A stretch of DNA of 64,000 nucleotides, taken from NCBI GenBank assembly GCA_028023455.1, contig JAQFVV010006245.1, positions 7,461,331-7,525,330 of the forward strand, read 5' to 3'. Of the stretch, positions 60,240-64,000 are shown piece after piece (positions within the stretch are counted from its first letter, which is position 1; each line of letters starts with the position of its first letter). The notes under the pieces are model-generated. The model had not been told where the DNA came from and did no database searches. It worked only from the letters and a program-made list of their open reading frames with translations. Source of the DNA: Epiperipatus broadwayi (lineage: Eukaryota; Onychophora; Udeonychophora; Euonychophora; Peripatidae). The translations under genes were made by a program, and so were the position numbers.

Positions 60240-61060
60240 TGACCGAGCATTATAGACCTCCTGATTTCATGCCCAGTGTCCACCCAAAATGCATTATCCC
60301 TTGATTATGGCAGATAGTGTATGGGCCTTCATATAGGTTGCAAAATTTTCGGTATACAAACTTACCCAAATCACTGACGTGTTTAACCATGACTCTATCC
60401 CCTACTTTAAATATGGGTGCCCTATGTTTCACTTTCTTCCCTCTTTGATGGATCACCTGCTGTAAGGTCTGATATGCTCTATCCTGGTCACTCTTCTTGT
60501 CAATAGGTGGTTATTCCATCCCTGGTACCAAGGTCTTTATCTGACATGGTATATGCTGTTCAAATTGGAGGCAAAATGGGGCAAAACCGCTAGATTCGCT
60601 ACATTCATTAATGTTCCAGTTTATGAAATCCACCACTCAAGGAGTCCATTTAACCCAGCCTTTATGATTCATGCCCATATATGTGTGAAACAAATGCCCC
60701 AACTCCCTCATTACTCATTCACAGGGGTTGGATTGCAGGATCCTGATGGAGGTAAAATTATGTCTAATCCCCTGTTGTTGGATCCACTTGTGCCATTCCT
60801 TGGACATGAATGAAATACCATGGTCAGACAATATGCTCTTGGGTTTTCCAGTCTCTGTAAAATGTCAGCCTTCTAGCTTTTTGATGGCATTCTTTGCATT
60901 TGCCTGCACAATAGGATATGCTGACACATATTTTGAAAATAAATCGTACATGATGAGATGTTTTTTTATTGAATGCCGGCAAAGGGCCGTAAAAATTTAA
61001 TGCTATCATTTCTTGTGGTCTGTTTGGTATTATTGACTCTGTCATTTTAAATTGCACACA
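60240..61060 (-). pseudogene. Ty3/gypsy integrase pseudogene of element C
   Basis: Minus strand. The enzyme would insert element cDNA into chromosomes. Motifs in order: 'DICVQFK' resembling the end of the HHCC zinc finger (about 61066-61089, already in the repeat); 'MIALNFYGPLP' (about 60980-61015), where the first catalytic Asp is replaced by Asn; after a frameshift near 60830, 'SDHGISFMSKEW' with the second catalytic Asp retained; 'HKGWVKWTP' (about 60640-60670); 'SGFAPFCLQF'; and the C-terminal 'FKVGDRVMVKHVSD', 'GKFVYRKF', 'EGPYTICHN' GPY/F module in an open 68-codon stretch (60250-60456). There are several frameshifts and stops. It is inactive. Confidence 0.75.
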
Positions 61061-62037
61061 TATGTCATTCTTTCCATAATAAATCTCTCATACGCAACTC
61101 AAATAGTGAAAGTCGATACTATGAAAAAGTTTGTATCACATGACTTCTGACACTGATTACTTTATTATGTCCACAATGGAATGAGGCTTTAAGGAAACCT
61201 TATTAATTTGTTCATACATCACCTCCACTTATTATAGTAAGTAAAAACACAAGAATTTCCTTTTCATAAAGAAAAATAAAATCATTAATTAAAGTTCTTT
61301 ACCTGACTCTTCCCGAGAAGTAGTAAAAGCAGATTTATTTATTTATTACAGAGTTCCATTCCACAGGCAATTCAAAGTAATAATTTGAGATCTTCATGTC
61401 CATTGGCCGACAAGGTTCATTTGATTCCACACTGGGATTATATGTTGTTTCGAGGCATCATGGTTTTATTAGTTGAGACAGCTGCAGCAAATTGGGATTA
61501 GAGGTTTGAATCCGATGTGGCATCTCTTGCCCCAACATTTCTTTTAAATCGCCATTTTATAAGTTAAATACTAAAACCATTTAGGTGTTCACTGTTGTAG
61601 CTCTTCTGGAAAAAGATCCGATGCATTCTGGGTGGCTTGCTTTTATAACCCCATCCATTTGTTTTAGAAGCTTTTTTATCTCACTTCTGATTTTCAATGT
61701 GAACTAACCAGATCTGTTAGACGTGTGAAAACTCATGTCATAGCTTTTATTGTAATATAACAGAAAATAGAATCTCATTCTGTCTGAAACCTCTAGTTTT
61801 TAAAGTGTGAAACAAAATCTCGTTTCTCTCTTTTCACTACTTAATTCATTCATACACGCATTTGTCACATGCACATATATATCATTTAAAAATGACAGAA
61901 TCCCTTCCCCCGCGTTTATGTATTTGTAACCACCATCACGTAATAAACAAAATTAAATGTTATATACATCTACATTTACATATGTTTACTGATTAAATAA
62001 TTTTATTTGTGACTGGATTCGAACCCATTCTGTCCCA
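61025..62037 (-). repeat. Element C 5' LTR (minus-strand sense)
   Basis: 1013 bp partner of 59092-60114. Its inner end runs straight into integrase sequence with no primer-binding site between. Confidence 0.8.
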
Positions 62038-64000
62038 ATATATATATAATTTTAGCTATGAGAATATTTTGATTTTTCTTCCTTTTAGGTTAGTGCATTA
62101 AGTTTATATATAACTTAGAAACATTTGTGAACTGAGTTCAATCATTTTATATTCACCTTAATATATAATAAAAATTAAAAAAAAATAAAATAAAATATGA
62201 TAATAGTTTTCAATGTTAATATATATAAATAAATGTGCTCACTTTTTTTATTTGCAAATAATCATTTAGTGCATAGTAAGCTGTTTTTTTAGTCAATCTA
62301 ATCAGGTATCTTCTCTTTTTGACTATCACCATATATAAAGAATTATCTAACTATTTCAGGGCATACTAATATTTTTTCAGGATTATTAATTTCAATTCTA
62401 TTTATAAAGTAAAACAACAACAACAACTCAAATACATATTGAATATCTTTACTAAATTTAGCTTTTCAATAAACAATAAAATAATGTATACATGGAATTG
62501 TGATATGAAATATTTTTTAGATACTTCCAAAAATCTATTTATCAACCTAAATACATCAATAAAAAATATTCACCATATATATGTTCATTATTTTGATATA
62601 ATAGCTTAATTTATAATTAATGCCATGTGAATATAATTATGAACCTATATTTATTTAAAAAAATAATCTTATTATTTGTAATTTAATTTTGTAATAATAT
62701 TTTTTAAGTTCATATTATATAAATAAGGAAATATTAAATCAATTTTACTATGTGTTATCAGAATACTTTGTAAATTCTTGAAATAAAACTAAAGTAATTA
62801 TTGGCATATGATTGTGTTTATAATATTATCATAAGATAATCTCTATCCTTAACTTATATAAATTGTATTAAGATATAAGACTTATTGTTCTAATAAACTT
62901 GGTTTTTTTCCTTTGTCTTAATGCAGCTAATATCAATGTGTTTTTTAAAATGTTCTATTTTATAATTTGGAAAAGTTAACACATTCCTTTAAAAGCTTTT
63001 AAATTTGAAGACGACTACTAGTTATTTATAGAAATATTAATTTATAATAAAAATAATAAATTTAACGGTAACGAACTATTATAAACAATTCTTAAATCCG
63101 CCGAAGTACTTTCGGTTAATTGCTTAAACCTGCTTAAACTGCCATTAAATTAAAAAAAAAAAACAATTTACATTATTACTTCATTGTTTCTTTTAATCAT
63201 ATATAACAAAACGTTTTATAATAATAAACTATATGATCTACATAAATATTCAAATACATTAAACATTAAAATTGAGAGAAAACTAAAATTATATATTCTT
63301 TATTTGAATTTCAAGAAAATGATATAAAGAAATAAATAAAATATATCAAATCACTTACAGTTCTTTCCAGATATCTATTTTGGTTATTTATTTGAGAAGA
63401 CATGAATATTTTACAGGTGTTGGTTTGAAAACAGTTCCTGAGATTCCTTGAGATTTATTTAATTCTGGTAATTGTTTTATACTGTATCATCTATAAAATT
63501 TGGGAATATTTTATTTAATGGTAACAATTTTTTATTGGCTTGCATGCAGCAATGGAGACTAAATAATTACTAAGAGAGATTTATATAATTTTAAATCAAA
63601 TTATTTAAATCCCAGTCTAATGGCTTTTCTGTTGTGATTCAGATAAAATATGTATAGAACAATTTAAATAGAGCAATTTTTTAAGCATTATCTTGGGAAT
63701 TGAAGCTATATATAGTTGATTATTTGAAGGAAAGGGTCTACGATGGTAGTCCTGATTGGTTAATGATTCAGCTATAAAACCTTCAATCAAGTTACAAAAT
63801 TTCATTAGAATTTGTAAGATTTTTTCTTCACTGCACACTATTGATTTGATTTCCTTGAAAAAAATTTCCTTTTTAATTTACATGATTGACAATTTGAACA
63901 GCTTTTTTTTTGACATGTAATAAACTTTTTTTTTTGATTCTTGAAGAATATTACTTAACTAAACAAAATAGTTTTTTTTCTTTTATAAGGTTTTATAGAT
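62038..64000. other. AT-rich intergenic DNA, nothing recognised
   Basis: Very AT-rich with homopolymer runs. A 73-codon minus-strand ORF (63617-63838) has no domain. No repeat or RNA gene was identified before the window ends. Confidence 0.55.

Larger units (their letters stand above)
59092..62037 (-). mobile_element. LTR element C: decayed gypsy with integrase only
   Basis: Two direct ~1.0-kb repeats (59092-60114 and 61025-62037) flank a 910-bp interior encoding a broken integrase on the minus strand. In that sense the LTR starts TGTGACAG (left copy) or TGGGACAG (right copy), and a strong purine tract (complement of 60116-60127) precedes the 3' LTR. No target duplication is visible ('aaaa' against 'atat'), and no primer site follows the 5' LTR. 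Gag, protease and reverse transcriptase are missing, so a large deletion has joined LTR to integrase. Confidence 0.75.

Noticed and set aside
1-64000. Host protein-coding exons
   Set aside because: Apart from gag and transposable-element shreds, all ORFs are short, AT-biased and without domains. No splice-linked series of conserved exons was recognised.
1-64000. CRISPR array, operons, Shine-Dalgarno sites, bacterial insertion sequences
   Set aside because: The repeat content (LTR, LINE, hAT, SINE) is eukaryotic. No regular direct-repeat/spacer array exists; the 31-bp arrays are contiguous minisatellites without unique spacers.

Overview
The window looks like repeat-dominated intergenic DNA from a metazoan, most likely an invertebrate. 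It is very AT-rich and has many (TA)n microsatellites. I found no host exon, no conserved host gene and no functional RNA gene. Everything recognisable is a mobile element or a tandem repeat: Ty3/gypsy-type LTR elements, RTE-like LINEs, ZBED5-type hAT transposases, a mariner fragment, foldback/MITE elements and tRNA-like SINE pieces. Abundant ZBED-type hATs and RTE LINEs fit molluscs and other lophotrochozoans or cnidarians, but the species is not fixed by the sequence.

Layout. 1-11 kb: AT-rich DNA with an RTE LINE fossil (minus strand, ~3 kb), a small foldback with a SINE-like core (0.94-1.24 kb), a perfect 50-bp (TA)n-centred palindrome (4621-4670), and copies of a foldback element here called FB1 (5.0 and 9.4 kb, each with a 10-12 bp target duplication). 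11.2-15.0 kb: a dead hAT transposase between ~550-bp inverted arms. 15.8-16.6 kb: a third arm copy invaded by a perfect 78-bp hairpin. 18.3 kb: a short hAT-like MITE. 20551-28196: LTR element A, with ~1.83-kb LTRs and a broken gag. 31.8-34.2 kb: a 31-32 bp minisatellite interrupted by a mariner relic. 34.5-36.2 kb: two LINE fragments in opposite orientation. 36777-39072: a dead hAT with both ends and an exact 8-bp target duplication. 39547-47018: LTR element B, with ~2.3-kb nearly identical LTRs, a 4-bp target duplication and one intact 421-codon gag ORF. 47.7 kb: a second 31-bp minisatellite. 49-53 kb: tRNA-like and hairpin sequences, and a LINE fossil split by an FB1 insertion. 56.5-58.6 kb: tRNA-like pieces and tandem repeats. 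59092-62037: a decayed minus-strand gypsy element C holding only a frameshifted integrase.

The most interesting system is the pair A and B. They are two different LTR retrotransposons with the same plan: very long LTRs with matching ends (TGTGCCA...GTACA), a coiled-coil plus capsid-like gag without a zinc knuckle, no protease, reverse transcriptase or integrase, and a roughly 110-126 bp tandem duplication downstream of gag. B is young by LTR identity and keeps an open gag. This suggests a gag-only, non-autonomous lineage that would need pol enzymes from a full gypsy relative, with element C as a possible though decayed example of such a relative.
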